This document shows positions 28,119 to 37,402 of a stretch of DNA of 42,160 bases, in pieces. The DNA comes from Syntrophobacteraceae bacterium. GTDB taxonomy: Bacteria; Desulfobacterota; Syntrophobacteria; Syntrophobacterales; Syntrophobacteraceae. Within the stretch, counting starts at the first letter, position 1, and each line of letters starts with the position of its first letter. The stretch is from the NCBI GenBank assembly GCA_025454175.1, contig JALOOX010000028.1, positions 1 to 42,160 of the forward strand, written 5' to 3'. Below the pieces are notes generated by a model. It was given only the letters and a program-made list of their open reading frames with translations. It was not told the DNA's origin and did not search any database. The translations under genes were made by a program, and so were the position numbers.

Positions 28119-28253
28119 CTTGTCTCCTATATGAAGGTTGGTTCTGGTTCCTGAGCTGCCGGTCGCGGGCTCGACGGCCGTTCGGTGAAGCGATTCGGCC
28201 AGGATGGCTCGCAGCGGAGCAGGCTCGAAGAGTATTCACTCGGGTGCAAGCCT

Positions 28254-28312
28254 CCAAGAAAAGGAGCCCGGACTGGATGCGTCGGGGCACAAGAGGCGCA
28301 TCCTCCGGGCTC
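28254..28312 (-). terminator. Intrinsic terminator of metK
   Basis: On the minus strand 28304-28312 pairs with 28264-28272 (9 bp) and 28297-28303 with 28275-28281 (7 bp), separated by a 2-nt bulge and closing a 15-nt loop. CTTTTCTTGG follows. It begins about 47 nt after the metK stop and lies before ahcY. Confidence 0.8.
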
Positions 28313-28358
28313 ATCGAGGCTTTGACCGGGGGTGCCCCGGCGAGCCTCCTGCTCGATG

Positions 28359-29528
28359 CTACAGACCCGCCTTTTCCCGCAGTACATCGATCATGTCGGT
28401 TTTTTCCCAGGTGAAATCAGGGTCGTTCCTTCCGAAGTGACCGCCGCAGGCCGTCTTCCTGAAAATGGGCCTGAGCAGCTTCAGGTGGCGAATCATGTTG
28501 GCGGGCTTGAAACTGAACGTGTCGCGCACGATCTGGGCCAGCCGGTCGTCGGAGATCTGCCCTGTTCCGAAGGTGTCCACCATCAGGGAGACGGGCTCGG
28601 CCACGCCGATGCTGTAGGCCACCTGCACCTCGACCCGGCTCGCCAGCTGGGCGGCCACGATGTTCTTGGCCACATAACGCGCCATGTAGGAGGCGGTCCG
28701 ATCCACCTTGGACGGATCCTTGCCCGAAAAGGCTCCGCCGCCATGACTCCCCTGTCCGCCGTAGGTGTCGGCAATGATCTTGCGGCCGGTCATGCCGCAG
28801 TCCCCCATGGGTCCACCCACGACGAAACGACCGGTGGAATTGATGAAGAATTTCGTCTTGTCGTCCATGAGCTCCTGAGGAATGGTCTTGCGGATGACCT
28901 CCTCGATGATGCCTTCACAGATGGTCTTGTAGGTCACGTTGGGCGTATGCTGGGCCGCGACGACCACGGTGTCGATCCTCCTGGGTCCACCGTTGGCATA
29001 CTCCACCGTCACCTGGCTTTTGCCGTCCGGCCGAAGGAAATCCAGAACGCCGCTTTTCCTGACTTCGGCGAGCTTCCGGCCCAGGCGATGGGCGTAGTAG
29101 ATGGGCATGGGCAGGAAGACGGGGGTGTCATTGCACGCATAGCCGAACATGAGCCCCTGGTCACCGGCCCCCTGCTCTTCGAACAAGCCCTCGCCGGGGT
29201 TGACGCCCTGGGCGATGTCGGGCGACTGCTTGTCGATGCTGGTGATCACCCCGCAGGTCTCCCAGTCGAAGCCCATGGCTGAATCGTTGTAGCCTATGTC
29301 CTTGATGGTCTGTCTCACGATGTCGGGGATGTCCACCCAGGAAGAGGTGGTGATCTCCCCGGCCACGAAAGCCAATCCCGTGGTCACCATGGTCTCACAG
29401 GCCACGCGGGCGGCTTTGTCCTGGGTGAGAATGGCGTCCAGCACGGCGTCGGAGATCTGGTCGGCCACCTTGTCCGGATGCCCCTCCGTAACGGACTCTG
29501 AGCTGAAAAGGTAACTGTTCATTGACAT
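28359..29528 (-). CDS. metK: S-adenosylmethionine synthetase
   Basis: A 389-residue enzyme making SAM from ATP and methionine. It has [20 protein letters not shown], the [12 protein letters not shown] signature, and the P-loop-like [17 protein letters not shown]. The first ATG of MSMNSYLF at 29528 has AAAGGAGG 11 nt upstream, so I prefer it over the open TTG at 29552. No SAM riboswitch was recognised upstream. The following terminator separates it from ahcY. Confidence 0.97.
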   Translation of the reverse strand: MSMNSYLFSSESVTEGHPDKVADQISDAVLDAILTQDKAARVACETMVTTGLAFVAGEITTSSWVDIPDIVRQTIKDIGYNDSAMGFDWETCGVITSIDKQSPDIAQGVNPGEGLFEEQGAGDQGLMFGYACNDTPVFLPMPIYYAHRLGRKLAEVRKSGVLDFLRPDGKSQVTVEYANGGPRRIDTVVVAAQHTPNVTYKTICEGIIEEVIRKTIPQELMDDKTKFFINSTGRFVVGGPMGDCGMTGRKIIADTYGGQGSHGGGAFSGKDPSKVDRTASYMARYVAKNIVAAQLASRVEVQVAYSIGVAEPVSLMVDTFGTGQISDDRLAQIVRDTFSFKPANMIRHLKLLRPIFRKTACGGHFGRNDPDFTWEKTDMIDVLREKAGL

Positions 29529-29647
29529 TTCAGGAATAACCTCCTTTTGCATTCGCTTTTGCCATTGCCGGCTGCTGCATGTTGTATTGGAACTTCAAAA
29601 ATGGATTGCTCGGTCTCTTATCGGCTGTCGGAAGCGACAACACGAGC

Positions 29648-30061
29648 CTAGAATCCGGCAGCTTTTCGATCCATCTGATCCTTTTTGGCATCGTGAAGGC
29701 ATGAACCCTCACTCTCTCCACGCCTGTTATGGGCATCCACCAGGACCACGCGCGGGGAGTAACCCTTCAGCTCCGAAGCCTCATATTCCGCGTATGTCGC
29801 GATGATGATCAGGTCTCCTCTGGAGCCCAGACGGGCTGCAGCTCCGTTGAGGCAGATGTCGCCTCTCCCCGCGGGACCCGGAATGGCGTAAGTGTCGAAT
29901 CGGGCCCCATTGTATATGTTGTAAACCTTGATCTGTTCGAACGGGATGATGTCCGCCGCTTCCATGAGCAGTTCATCGATGGTCAGACTCCCCTCGTAGT
30001 CGAGGTTGGAGTCGGTGACGGTGGCGCGATGGATTTTGGATTTGAGCATTATGCGGTGCAT
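29648..30061 (-). CDS. panD: Aspartate 1-decarboxylase
   Basis: A 137-residue pyruvoyl enzyme making beta-alanine from aspartate for pantothenate. The self-cleavage site YEGSLTID places Gly24-Ser25 exactly as in E. coli when the ATG at 30061 is used (AGGAGG 5 nt upstream), which confirms the start. VNGAAA is conserved as [18 protein letters not shown]. It is 65 bp after panC, its partner pathway enzyme. The last 20 residues are a variable tail. Confidence 0.96.
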   Translation of the reverse strand: MHRIMLKSKIHRATVTDSNLDYEGSLTIDELLMEAADIIPFEQIKVYNIYNGARFDTYAIPGPAGRGDICLNGAAARLGSRGDLIIIATYAEYEASELKGYSPRVVLVDAHNRRGESEGSCLHDAKKDQMDRKAAGF

Positions 30062-30126
30062 GGGAGCCTCCTGATGGGCTGTCAGATGATGCAGGCCAGT
30101 GGTGATCACGATCCCCTCATCGGGGC

Positions 30127-30972
30127 TCAACCTGGCAAAACCCTGTTGTCGATGAGCCGGGTTTGTCCGACGAAGGCCGCCAGGGCCAGGAGAGTCGGTC
30201 CCCGTATTTCCGTCACGTTCTCCAGGGTATCGGGATCGCGGAGCTCGGCATAATCGATGCGCAGCTCACCCTCTGAGCCCAATTGGCTCCTGACTGCATC
30301 CAGGATGACGGCTCCCCGTCTTTCTCCTCCATGCACCATTCTTTCCGCTTCACCGAGTGCCCGACTGAGGCTCAGGGCAGCCCCTCGCTGACTCCCCGTG
30401 AGGTACGCATTGCGGCTGCTCATGGCCAGCCCGTCTTCCTCGCGCACGATGGGGTGGCCAATGATCTGAACGTCCATGTTGAGATCGTCCACCATGCGGC
30501 GGATCACCGTCAGCTGCTGGAAGTCCTTCTCGCCGAAGACCGCGGCGTCCGGCTTGACGATGTTGAATAGCTTGGCCACGACCGTCGTCACTCCACGAAA
30601 ATGCACGGGGCGGCTCCGACCGCAAAGCGGACGCGTCACCTCCATGACTTCCACGAAGGTCTGGTACCCGTCCGGGTACATCTCCCGCACCGAAGGCGCA
30701 AAAACCACCGTGACTCCCACTTCCCCGGCCAGAAGCTCATCCCGGGCCATGTCGCGGGGATAGCGCTCAAAATCCTCCCCCGGTCCGAACTGGGTGGGAT
30801 TGACAAAAATACTGACCACGATCTCATCTCCGTGATTTCGGGCTTCCCGCATCAGCGTCAGGTGCCCTTCGTGGAGATAGCCCATGGTGGGCACCAGGGC
30901 GATTCGCCTGCCCTCGCGCCGCCAGCTTTCGGCCTGCTGCTGCATCTCGGTGACTCTTTCGATGATGCGCAT
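30127..30972 (-). CDS. panC: Pantothenate synthetase
   Basis: A 281-residue ligase joining pantoate and beta-alanine with ATP. It has [14 protein letters not shown] (HxGH), [16 protein letters not shown], the FGEKDFQQL segment and the KMSKS-like [11 protein letters not shown] 30972 has AGGAGA 4 nt upstream; 11 residues of open frame before it are unneeded. It heads the panC-panD-metK run. panB is not in the window. Confidence 0.96.
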   Translation of the reverse strand: MRIIERVTEMQQQAESWRREGRRIALVPTMGYLHEGHLTLMREARNHGDEIVVSIFVNPTQFGPGEDFERYPRDMARDELLAGEVGVTVVFAPSVREMYPDGYQTFVEVMEVTRPLCGRSRPVHFRGVTTVVAKLFNIVKPDAAVFGEKDFQQLTVIRRMVDDLNMDVQIIGHPIVREEDGLAMSSRNAYLTGSQRGAALSLSRALGEAERMVHGGERRGAVILDAVRSQLGSEGELRIDYAELRDPDTLENVTEIRGPTLLALAAFVGQTRLIDNRVLPG

Positions 30973-31468
30973 ACGCTCTCCTGTTCGCGTTGGGCCGGGA
31001 TCCACCTTTCATGGCGGCCCCCGGACCCGGAAAATTCCTCTCTCTGTTCTCGATCGGGTGAATCAACGCTTCGGCATTCCCGAATGAAAAGGAAGTCTTC
31101 GGCGCACCGGCCAGGAGCAGCAGTCTCCATCAAGGCAGCGCGGCGCAAAAACTTCAAAAGCCTTCGGGACCATTCGTCCAGAAGGCTCTTCGACTTACCC
31201 GGGCAATGTCGATCTCTATCAACAACTCGATTCACCCCGCCTGTTTTCGCCTCAGTCTCCCGTAGATCCAAGCGAAACGGACTTCCTGGAAGCTGGGCTT
31301 CAGTAACAAGACCATGGGCCTTTGTCAAGGTTTATGTCGGCCATGCAACCCATTTGAAACAATGAAGATTCTCTGAAATGAAGCTGTATCTCCCGGCTCG
31401 AATCGAGCCTTTGCCTGCCGAGCCGGCAGCACAGAGGTGATACCGTGATCAACCGAGGGGCTCTCGCC
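30973..31468. other. Intergenic region upstream of panC
   Basis: No credible gene. A perfect TTGACA (minus, 31323-31328) with a 17-bp spacer to a poor TACTGA (31300-31305) could be a panC promoter, leaving a leader of about 320 nt. That is long, and nothing in it matches a riboswitch I know. Confidence 0.35.
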
Positions 31469-32518
31469 TCAAAATCCCACAAACAGCTCAACGCAGATGG
31501 TCTCGTAACAGCCCACCCCCATTTTTGAAAACCTCCGGTTCTGGATATTCTCACGATGGGTGCTGCTGGCCATGAGCTCCTGGTGGATCGCCCTCGAGGT
31601 CATGGCCATGCCTCTCGAGAGGTTCTCGCCGGCGTGGGCCGCGTTCCGATCGCAGGACTTCACCATGTCGAAGGCCGGGTTCCTGCCGCTTCGGGGATCC
31701 TTGTGCTCGAAGGCTCCCTTCTCGTGAAGTGAGCGGGCTCGCTCGAGGGCTTTGGATGCCAGGCATTCATCCCACTTGAGCTTCAGGTTCTCCTCGCGAG
31801 CCAGCTGAAACAGCCTGAGAGCCTTGTCGTCAGGGGCTTCGGTGGTCTTTCGGATCGGAGGGGGAGGCATCGAAGGAGCTCGAACGGGCTCCAGCCCGCG
31901 GCTCTCCTCCTTTCCCGAAGGGTGCCGGGCTTTCTTCGATTCCCGGGAGTCTTGAGGCTGCCGTTTCTGGCCTCCAGCCACGGCCGTCTCCATGGCTCGC
32001 TCAATCTGGATTTCCATGGACCGGCCTCCCCCCAGAACCACCTTGGAAACTTTCAGCTCGCGATTCAGAAGGTAGACCGTCGGCAGAATCAAATGGGAAT
32101 GATAGTGATCGATGACCCCCGCCGTGTCGACGAGAAGCGGGATTGAGATTGGGATCTCATTCGTGAAGGCCCTGGCCCGCTCCCCCGAGGAAGATGTGAT
32201 GGCAAAAGCCTTGACATTGAGATCCCGATGCGACTCCAGCATGGCGTTGACTCGATACAGTCCTTTGCGGTTCGAGCTCGATTCCAGATCACAGAAATAC
32301 AGAATCACGAGCTCCGTCCCCAGGGTGTCCGCCAGTTCATGACGCCGCCCCTCCAGGTCCTCAAGGCCAAAGGGCGGCGCGGCCTGGTCGGGAGCCAGCT
32401 CTGCCCAGCTGCCGCACGACCGGATCGGCGCCATGACCAGCAGCGCGGCAACAATAGCGAGCAGGCAGATTCCCGGCTGACGTAACCGGTATGTGTTGAA
32501 AGTGCCCCTGGTCTTCAT
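31469..32518 (-). CDS. Exported thioredoxin-fold / CAP (SCP-PR1) domain fusion
   Basis: A 349-residue protein. An N-terminal signal (about 17-31) precedes a peroxiredoxin/TlpA-like domain (about 42-175: APPFGLEDLEGRRHELADTLG, VILYFCDLES, LPTVYLLNREL). Its active site has a single Cys76 (CDLES), not CxxC. A Lys/Pro-rich linker (about 180-230) leads to a C-terminal CAP domain (about 245-349) with KALERARSLHEKG, HKDPRSG, AGENLSRG and HRENIQNRRFSKMGVG. The ATG at 32518 begins the signal peptide; GTG 32560 is also open. Function unknown; both domains suit the envelope. Divergent from the SNF2 gene. Confidence 0.8.
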   Translation of the reverse strand: MKTRGTFNTYRLRQPGICLLAIVAALLVMAPIRSCGSWAELAPDQAAPPFGLEDLEGRRHELADTLGTELVILYFCDLESSSNRKGLYRVNAMLESHRDLNVKAFAITSSSGERARAFTNEIPISIPLLVDTAGVIDHYHSHLILPTVYLLNRELKVSKVVLGGGRSMEIQIERAMETAVAGGQKRQPQDSRESKKARHPSGKEESRGLEPVRAPSMPPPPIRKTTEAPDDKALRLFQLAREENLKLKWDECLASKALERARSLHEKGAFEHKDPRSGRNPAFDMVKSCDRNAAHAGENLSRGMAMTSRAIHQELMASSTHRENIQNRRFSKMGVGCYETICVELFVGF

Positions 32519-32947
32519 GGCTCCACGCGTTGTCCCCGACAATGAGATGGAGAGCTCCACCGACGCATCGTGGATGGGAGAGGACTCCTTCGCACCGTCC
32601 AGGATTCCCCTTACCCACGGCGCTTCCCTTATTCCCCATTTGCCTCCGGTAAGTCAATCGGGAAGCGGGAGCGGCCTTCTAGAAGCAAATCGCCAAAGGC
32701 TTGTCGCTCAGATCAGGTCGACTTCACCCACCGGCGGCAAGAGCGGCGAGCTCGTTTTCTGTCATTGACTTCCGTGAAGGGTTCATGGCTTCATGGAGCC
32801 GACTCAGGACGCCCCCCGGTTGTTGGCTCCCGGCGGATGCCGCCTGATGCTCAAAAGCCCGCGGTAATCCTGGATTGCTGTTCGTCCGGTGCTCGTCCTT
32901 GTGTGACGACGACTTCAAAACCCTACCATGACTCGGAAAGGCATACC
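32519..32947. other. Divergent intergenic region between thioredoxin-CAP and SNF2 genes
   Basis: No gene is supported, although the SNF2 frame is open from 32570. For the minus strand TTGACT (32652-32657), a 17-bp spacer and GAATAA (32629-32634) form a possible promoter about 110 nt before the fusion gene. No good plus-strand promoter was found. Confidence 0.4.
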
Positions 32948-35599
32948 GTGAATTCGCTCAAGGAGACTCTTTCATCCCTGACCTATCAAAGCGCCGTCAA
33001 AATGCTTGGCTCCAAAGGCCCTCAGCTCCTGCGCAAGGGCGGTCAGCATGATATCGACATCGATCTGGATGTCAGGTTGACGGACACTCTCTTTGCGTCC
33101 AACTGGGGGGACTCCATCGTTCAGATCGAGCTTGCCCCTGACGATGGGGACCGCTTGATCTTCAGATGCAGCACGTGCCGGGAAGCCTGCGAGCATGTCG
33201 GCGCCGCCTTCTCCCTGGTTCTGGAAGAAAAGCAGTTGCTGGGGCTTTCTTCCCCGCCACCAGTGGAGGCACCGGTGGAAAGCCTCGGCGCGGGGGAGCT
33301 GGCCCGGCAGGCCCTGGCCGAGCGGGAAGACAGGGCCAGGACGGAGAATATGCAGATCAAGTCCATGTCTCCCGATGAGATCTGGACGGACTACGCCGTA
33401 ACGAGCCTGGCTTCGGGAAAGACCTACCACGTCGTGCTGCGCGGATGGGAGCGGGGCGACTCCTACTGCTCCTGTCCCGACTTCCGCAAGAACACGCTGG
33501 GAACCTGCAAGCACGTCATGCGAACCCTCACATGGGCCAGGCAGCATTTCAGCGAGGCGGTGCGGAGCAGGCCGTATGAAGTACGAAACATCCATGTGCA
33601 CCTGGCCTACGGCGACGATGTGGAGCTCCGGCTCGCGGCGCCCGGGAGCCTCCCGAAGGAAGTCTCGGATATTCTCAAGCCCGTGACCGATGCCCCCATC
33701 TCCGACCCGGCGGATCTCATGCAGCGCATCACCAGGGTGGAGCGCCTGGGGCACGACGTGTTCATCTATCCAGACGCCGAGGAGCACATCAATCGAATGT
33801 TCTTCCTCGCCAACATCCAGAGGAAGATCTCGGAAATACGGAAGGACCCCGCCAATCATCCCCTGCGGAAATCCCTCCTCAAGGTCGAGCTTCTGCCTTA
33901 CCAGCTGGATGGCCTGGCTTTCGCGGCCGAGCGGGGCAGAGCAATCCTCGCCGACGACATGGGGCTGGGGAAGACGATCCAGGGAATCGGGACGGCCGAG
34001 ATCCTGGCCCGGGAGGCGGGCATAGCGCGGGTCCTGGTGGTCTGCCCGGCCTCCCTCAAATCCCAGTGGCGCATCGAGATCGAAAGGTTCACGGAGCGGA
34101 CGTGCCAGCTCATCCTTGGAGCGGCCGAAGCCCGGTCTAGCCAGTATTCCGACCCCGAGGCCTTCTTCACGGTCTGCAATTACGAGCAGGTTCTCCGGGA
34201 TATCGACGCCATCGAAAGCGCGCCCTGGGACCTCATCATCCTGGACGAGGGGCAGCGCATCAAGAACTGGGAGTCGAAAACCAGCCGGACCATCAAGGGG
34301 CTCAAGTCGCCTTTTGCCCTGGTCCTGTCGGGCACGCCGCTGGAGAATCGCCTGGACGAGCTCTACTCCGTCGTCGAGTTCATCGACGACCGCCGCCTGG
34401 GACCCGCCTTCCGGTTTTTCAACACCTACCGGGTGGCGGATGAGAAGGGAAAAGTTCTCGGGTACAAGAATCTCGATGACCTTCGAGCGCGCCTCAAGCC
34501 CATCCTGCTGCGGCGCACACGCAGGGAGGTCATGACGGAGCTTCCGCCCCGGACCACCGAGATCCGGCGGATTCCGCCCACCGAAGAACAGCTGTTGATC
34601 CACAACGCCCAGAAGAAGACCATCAGCAGCATCCTCAAGAAGCGCTTCCTGACGGAAATGGACCTGCTCCGCCTCCAGAAGGCCCTGCTCATCTGCAGGA
34701 TGGCGGCCGACAGCACTTTCCTGGTCGACAAGATGGAGCCGAGCTATTCGAGCAAGCTGGCCGAGCTGGATATCCTGCTGGATCAGCTGACCTCGGAGGA
34801 GGACCGGAAGATCATCCTGTTTTCCGAATGGACCACCATGCTCAATCTCGTCGAGCCTCTCCTGCACCGAAGGGGGCTCGATTTTGCCAGGCTGGACGGC
34901 TCGGTCCCCCAGAAAAAGCGCCAGCAGCTCATGCACCGGTTTCAAAACGATCCCGATTGCAGGCTCTTCATCACCACCAACGCCGGCTCGACCGGGCTGA
35001 ACCTCCAGGCGGCCAACACGGTCATCAACGTGGACCTGCCCTGGAACCCCGCCATCCTGGAGCAGCGCATCGCCCGGGCCCACCGCATGGGCCAGAAGAG
35101 GCCCGTCCAGGTCTACCTGCTCGTGACCGAGAGCACCCTCGAAGAGAGCCTCCTCGTGACCCTCTCGGCCAAGCAGGAGCTGGCCCTGGCTGCACTGGAC
35201 CCGGATTCCGACGTGACGCAGGTGGATCTGGCCAGCGGCATCGAGGAGCTCAAACGCCGCCTGGAGCGGCTCCTGGGAGCCGCCCCCGAGGCAGCCATCG
35301 ACGAGAGCCGCAAGGCCCGCGTCGAGCGGGAAGCGGCCGCCGCCGCGGCCCGGAGGGATCGCGTTGCGACCGCGGGAGGGCAGCTCCTCAGCGCCGCCTT
35401 CACTTTCATGGGAGAGATGTTCGCCCAGCGGGAGGAGAGTCCCGAGTCGGAGGAGCTGGCCCGAACGTTCAAGGAAAAGCTTTCCGAGTGCCTGGAGAGG
35501 GGTCCCGACGGCAGCCTTCGGATGACGGTCTCGCTGCCCGACGAATCGGCCCTGGATGGCCTGGCCAGGTCCTTGGCACAGATTGCCAGGGGGGTTTGA
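32948..35599 (+). CDS. SWIM-type SNF2/Swi2-family ATPase
   Basis: An 883-residue DNA-stimulated ATPase of the SNF2/HepA type. A SWIM zinc motif lies at 174-189 (CSC, then CKH), and a second Cys/His cluster at 74-83 (C74, C77, C81, H83) may bind another zinc. The motor has DDMGLGKT (336-343), a DEAH box as DEGQ (433-436), LSGTPLENRLDEL, VINVDLPWNPAILEQR and RAHRMGQKRPVQVY. The start is GTG 32948 with AAAGG 6 nt upstream; the open frame continues to 32570 but lacks domain character. An Ala/Glu/Arg-rich C-terminal region follows. Likely in repair or remodelling of nucleoprotein. Confidence 0.9.
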   Translation: MNSLKETLSSLTYQSAVKMLGSKGPQLLRKGGQHDIDIDLDVRLTDTLFASNWGDSIVQIELAPDDGDRLIFRCSTCREACEHVGAAFSLVLEEKQLLGLSSPPPVEAPVESLGAGELARQALAEREDRARTENMQIKSMSPDEIWTDYAVTSLASGKTYHVVLRGWERGDSYCSCPDFRKNTLGTCKHVMRTLTWARQHFSEAVRSRPYEVRNIHVHLAYGDDVELRLAAPGSLPKEVSDILKPVTDAPISDPADLMQRITRVERLGHDVFIYPDAEEHINRMFFLANIQRKISEIRKDPANHPLRKSLLKVELLPYQLDGLAFAAERGRAILADDMGLGKTIQGIGTAEILAREAGIARVLVVCPASLKSQWRIEIERFTERTCQLILGAAEARSSQYSDPEAFFTVCNYEQVLRDIDAIESAPWDLIILDEGQRIKNWESKTSRTIKGLKSPFALVLSGTPLENRLDELYSVVEFIDDRRLGPAFRFFNTYRVADEKGKVLGYKNLDDLRARLKPILLRRTRREVMTELPPRTTEIRRIPPTEEQLLIHNAQKKTISSILKKRFLTEMDLLRLQKALLICRMAADSTFLVDKMEPSYSSKLAELDILLDQLTSEEDRKIILFSEWTTMLNLVEPLLHRRGLDFARLDGSVPQKKRQQLMHRFQNDPDCRLFITTNAGSTGLNLQAANTVINVDLPWNPAILEQRIARAHRMGQKRPVQVYLLVTESTLEESLLVTLSAKQELALAALDPDSDVTQVDLASGIEELKRRLERLLGAAPEAAIDESRKARVEREAAAAAARRDRVATAGGQLLSAAFTFMGEMFAQREESPESEELARTFKEKLSECLERGPDGSLRMTVSLPDESALDGLARSLAQIARGV

Positions 35600-35698
35600 G
35601 AGGGGGGTTGCTTCAGAAGGACCCAAGGGACCTGAGGCACGGGTGTGGCGAGAGGGATGGATGGGATTGGGGGAGGTGGAAGCGAGGATGATTCGTTC

Positions 35699-37228
35699 AT
35701 GAGGGAAACCGTGCTGGGAGTGGACGGCATGTCCCTGGCTGACCTCGTGGCCATTGCGAGAGAGGGAGCCGTGGCGAGGCTCGCCCCGGAATCGGAGGCG
35801 CGCATCGCTCGATCGCGAGAGCTTGTGGAGCAATGGCTCGCCGAGTCCAGGACCGTCTACGGGGTCACGACGGGCTTTGGGGCCCTGAGCGATGTCATCG
35901 TGCCACCGCGGGATGCACGACAGCTCCAGATGAACGTGCTCATGAGCCATGCGGCCGGGGTGGGCCCGCCCCTCGAGGCTGGCGCGGTCCGTGCCGTCAT
36001 GGCCCTTCGAGTGAAAGATCTGGCCAGGGGGCACTCGGGGATACGGATCGAGACAGTGCGCGGGTTCATGGATCTCCTCAACCGCGGTGTCATCCCGGTA
36101 GTCCCCGAGAAGGGGTCCGTGGGGGCCAGCGGCGACCTGGCTCCCCTGGCGCACCTGGCCCTGGTGCTCGTCGGGCTGGGGGAGGCGTTCGTGGAAGGCG
36201 TGCGGATGCCGGGAGCCCAAGCCCTCGATGCATGCGCCCTGAAGCCCCTGGAACTGCAGGCGGGAGAGGGACTGGCCCTGGTGAACGGGACCCAGGTGAC
36301 CACCGCCATCGGGGGGCTGGCGGTGTACGACGCATGGAGGCTTTCGCGCATGGCCGATGTTGCCGCAGCCATGAGCCTCGAGGTTCTCCTGGGCAGCCGG
36401 ACCGAATTCGACCCGAGGGTACACGCCCTGAGACCTCATCCCGGGCAGGCGGCTGCCGCGGACAACATGCGGCGGATGATCCAGGACAGCGAGATCATGT
36501 CTTCCCACGGGGACTGCGGCCGGATCCAGGATGCCTACACCCTGCGCTGCTCGCCCCAGGTCCATGGGGCCAGCAAGGATGCCATCGCCTACACCCGCCA
36601 GGTCGTGGAAACGGAGATGAATTCCTCCACCAACAATCCGCTGATCCTCGGAGAGTCCGGGGAGTTTCTGCTGGGAGGCAACTTCCACGGCCAGCCGCTG
36701 GGGCTGGCCCTGGATTTCCTTTGCATGGCCGTGGCCGAGCTGGCCAACATATCCGAGCGGCGCATCGAGCGACTGGTGAACCCGCAGCTGAGCGGCCTTC
36801 CAGCGTTCCTGGTCCAGGATGGAGGGCTCAACTCAGGCTTCATGATCGCCCAGTACACGGCGGCGGCACTCGTCTCCGAAAACAAGGTGCTTTCTCACCC
36901 CGCCTGCGTGGACTCCATCCCGACGTCGGCCAACAAGGAAGACCACGTGCCCATGAGCCCCATTTCTGCCCGAAAGGCGAGGGACATCGTGAGCAACGCC
37001 GAGCACGTCATCGCCATCGAGCTGCTGTGCGGAGCCCAGGCCCTGGACCTCCTCACCAATCTCAAGCCGGGCAGGGGCACCCTCGCCGCCTACGAGGTTA
37101 TTCGCGGGAGCGTCTCACATCTGGAGAGAGACCGCGTCCTCGCATGCGATCTGGAAAAAACGGTTCAGCTCATGAAGGATGGCAGACTCCTGGAAGCAGT
37201 GGAAGACGCCATCGGAACACTGCTCTAA
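35699..37228 (+). CDS. hutH: Histidine ammonia-lyase
   Basis: A 509-residue lyase deaminating histidine to urocanate. The MIO cofactor triad Ala143-Ser144-Gly145 lies in GSVGASGDLAPLAH, with VYGVTTGFG and LMSHAAGVG upstream. The His in SHAAG and the Glu in SANKEDHV favour histidine over phenylalanine or tyrosine. ATG 35699 gives the 509 residues and MIO numbering of Pseudomonas HutH; GTG 35645 and ATG 35657 are in frame but add Gly-rich sequence. No hutU, hutI or hutG is in the window, so it is an orphan here. Other MIO aromatic lyases are possible. Confidence 0.87.
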   Translation: MRETVLGVDGMSLADLVAIAREGAVARLAPESEARIARSRELVEQWLAESRTVYGVTTGFGALSDVIVPPRDARQLQMNVLMSHAAGVGPPLEAGAVRAVMALRVKDLARGHSGIRIETVRGFMDLLNRGVIPVVPEKGSVGASGDLAPLAHLALVLVGLGEAFVEGVRMPGAQALDACALKPLELQAGEGLALVNGTQVTTAIGGLAVYDAWRLSRMADVAAAMSLEVLLGSRTEFDPRVHALRPHPGQAAAADNMRRMIQDSEIMSSHGDCGRIQDAYTLRCSPQVHGASKDAIAYTRQVVETEMNSSTNNPLILGESGEFLLGGNFHGQPLGLALDFLCMAVAELANISERRIERLVNPQLSGLPAFLVQDGGLNSGFMIAQYTAAALVSENKVLSHPACVDSIPTSANKEDHVPMSPISARKARDIVSNAEHVIAIELLCGAQALDLLTNLKPGRGTLAAYEVIRGSVSHLERDRVLACDLEKTVQLMKDGRLLEAVEDAIGTLL

Positions 37229-37402
37229 ACCGTCCATCCAAGGCGGCCGCCTCTTTCTACCCCGCGGGATCATTTGTCCCCCCGAGATCCTTCACAATGC
37301 CTTGAGCTCTTCATATCTTCTCGTTTGAAGTGGTGGACGACCGCCAAGGCACACGGGTGGCATCCGCGCCGGCGGGGCTCGCATGTGGTCAATGGGGAGG
37401 GG

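Noticed and set aside
28119..28358. SAH riboswitch ahead of ahcY
   Set aside because: The strong structure there is better explained as the metK terminator (16 paired bases plus a T-rich tail). I could not find the conserved core of the SAH riboswitch.
29529..29647. SAM riboswitch ahead of metK
   Set aside because: The 120 bp between panD and metK has no recognisable SAM-I or SAM-II core.
32972..36688. A 1238-codon open frame antisense to the SNF2 and hutH genes
   Set aside because: It spans two genes with clear motifs on the other strand, and its translation is Gly/Pro/Leu/His-rich without domain character. Long antisense frames are expected opposite GC-rich codons.
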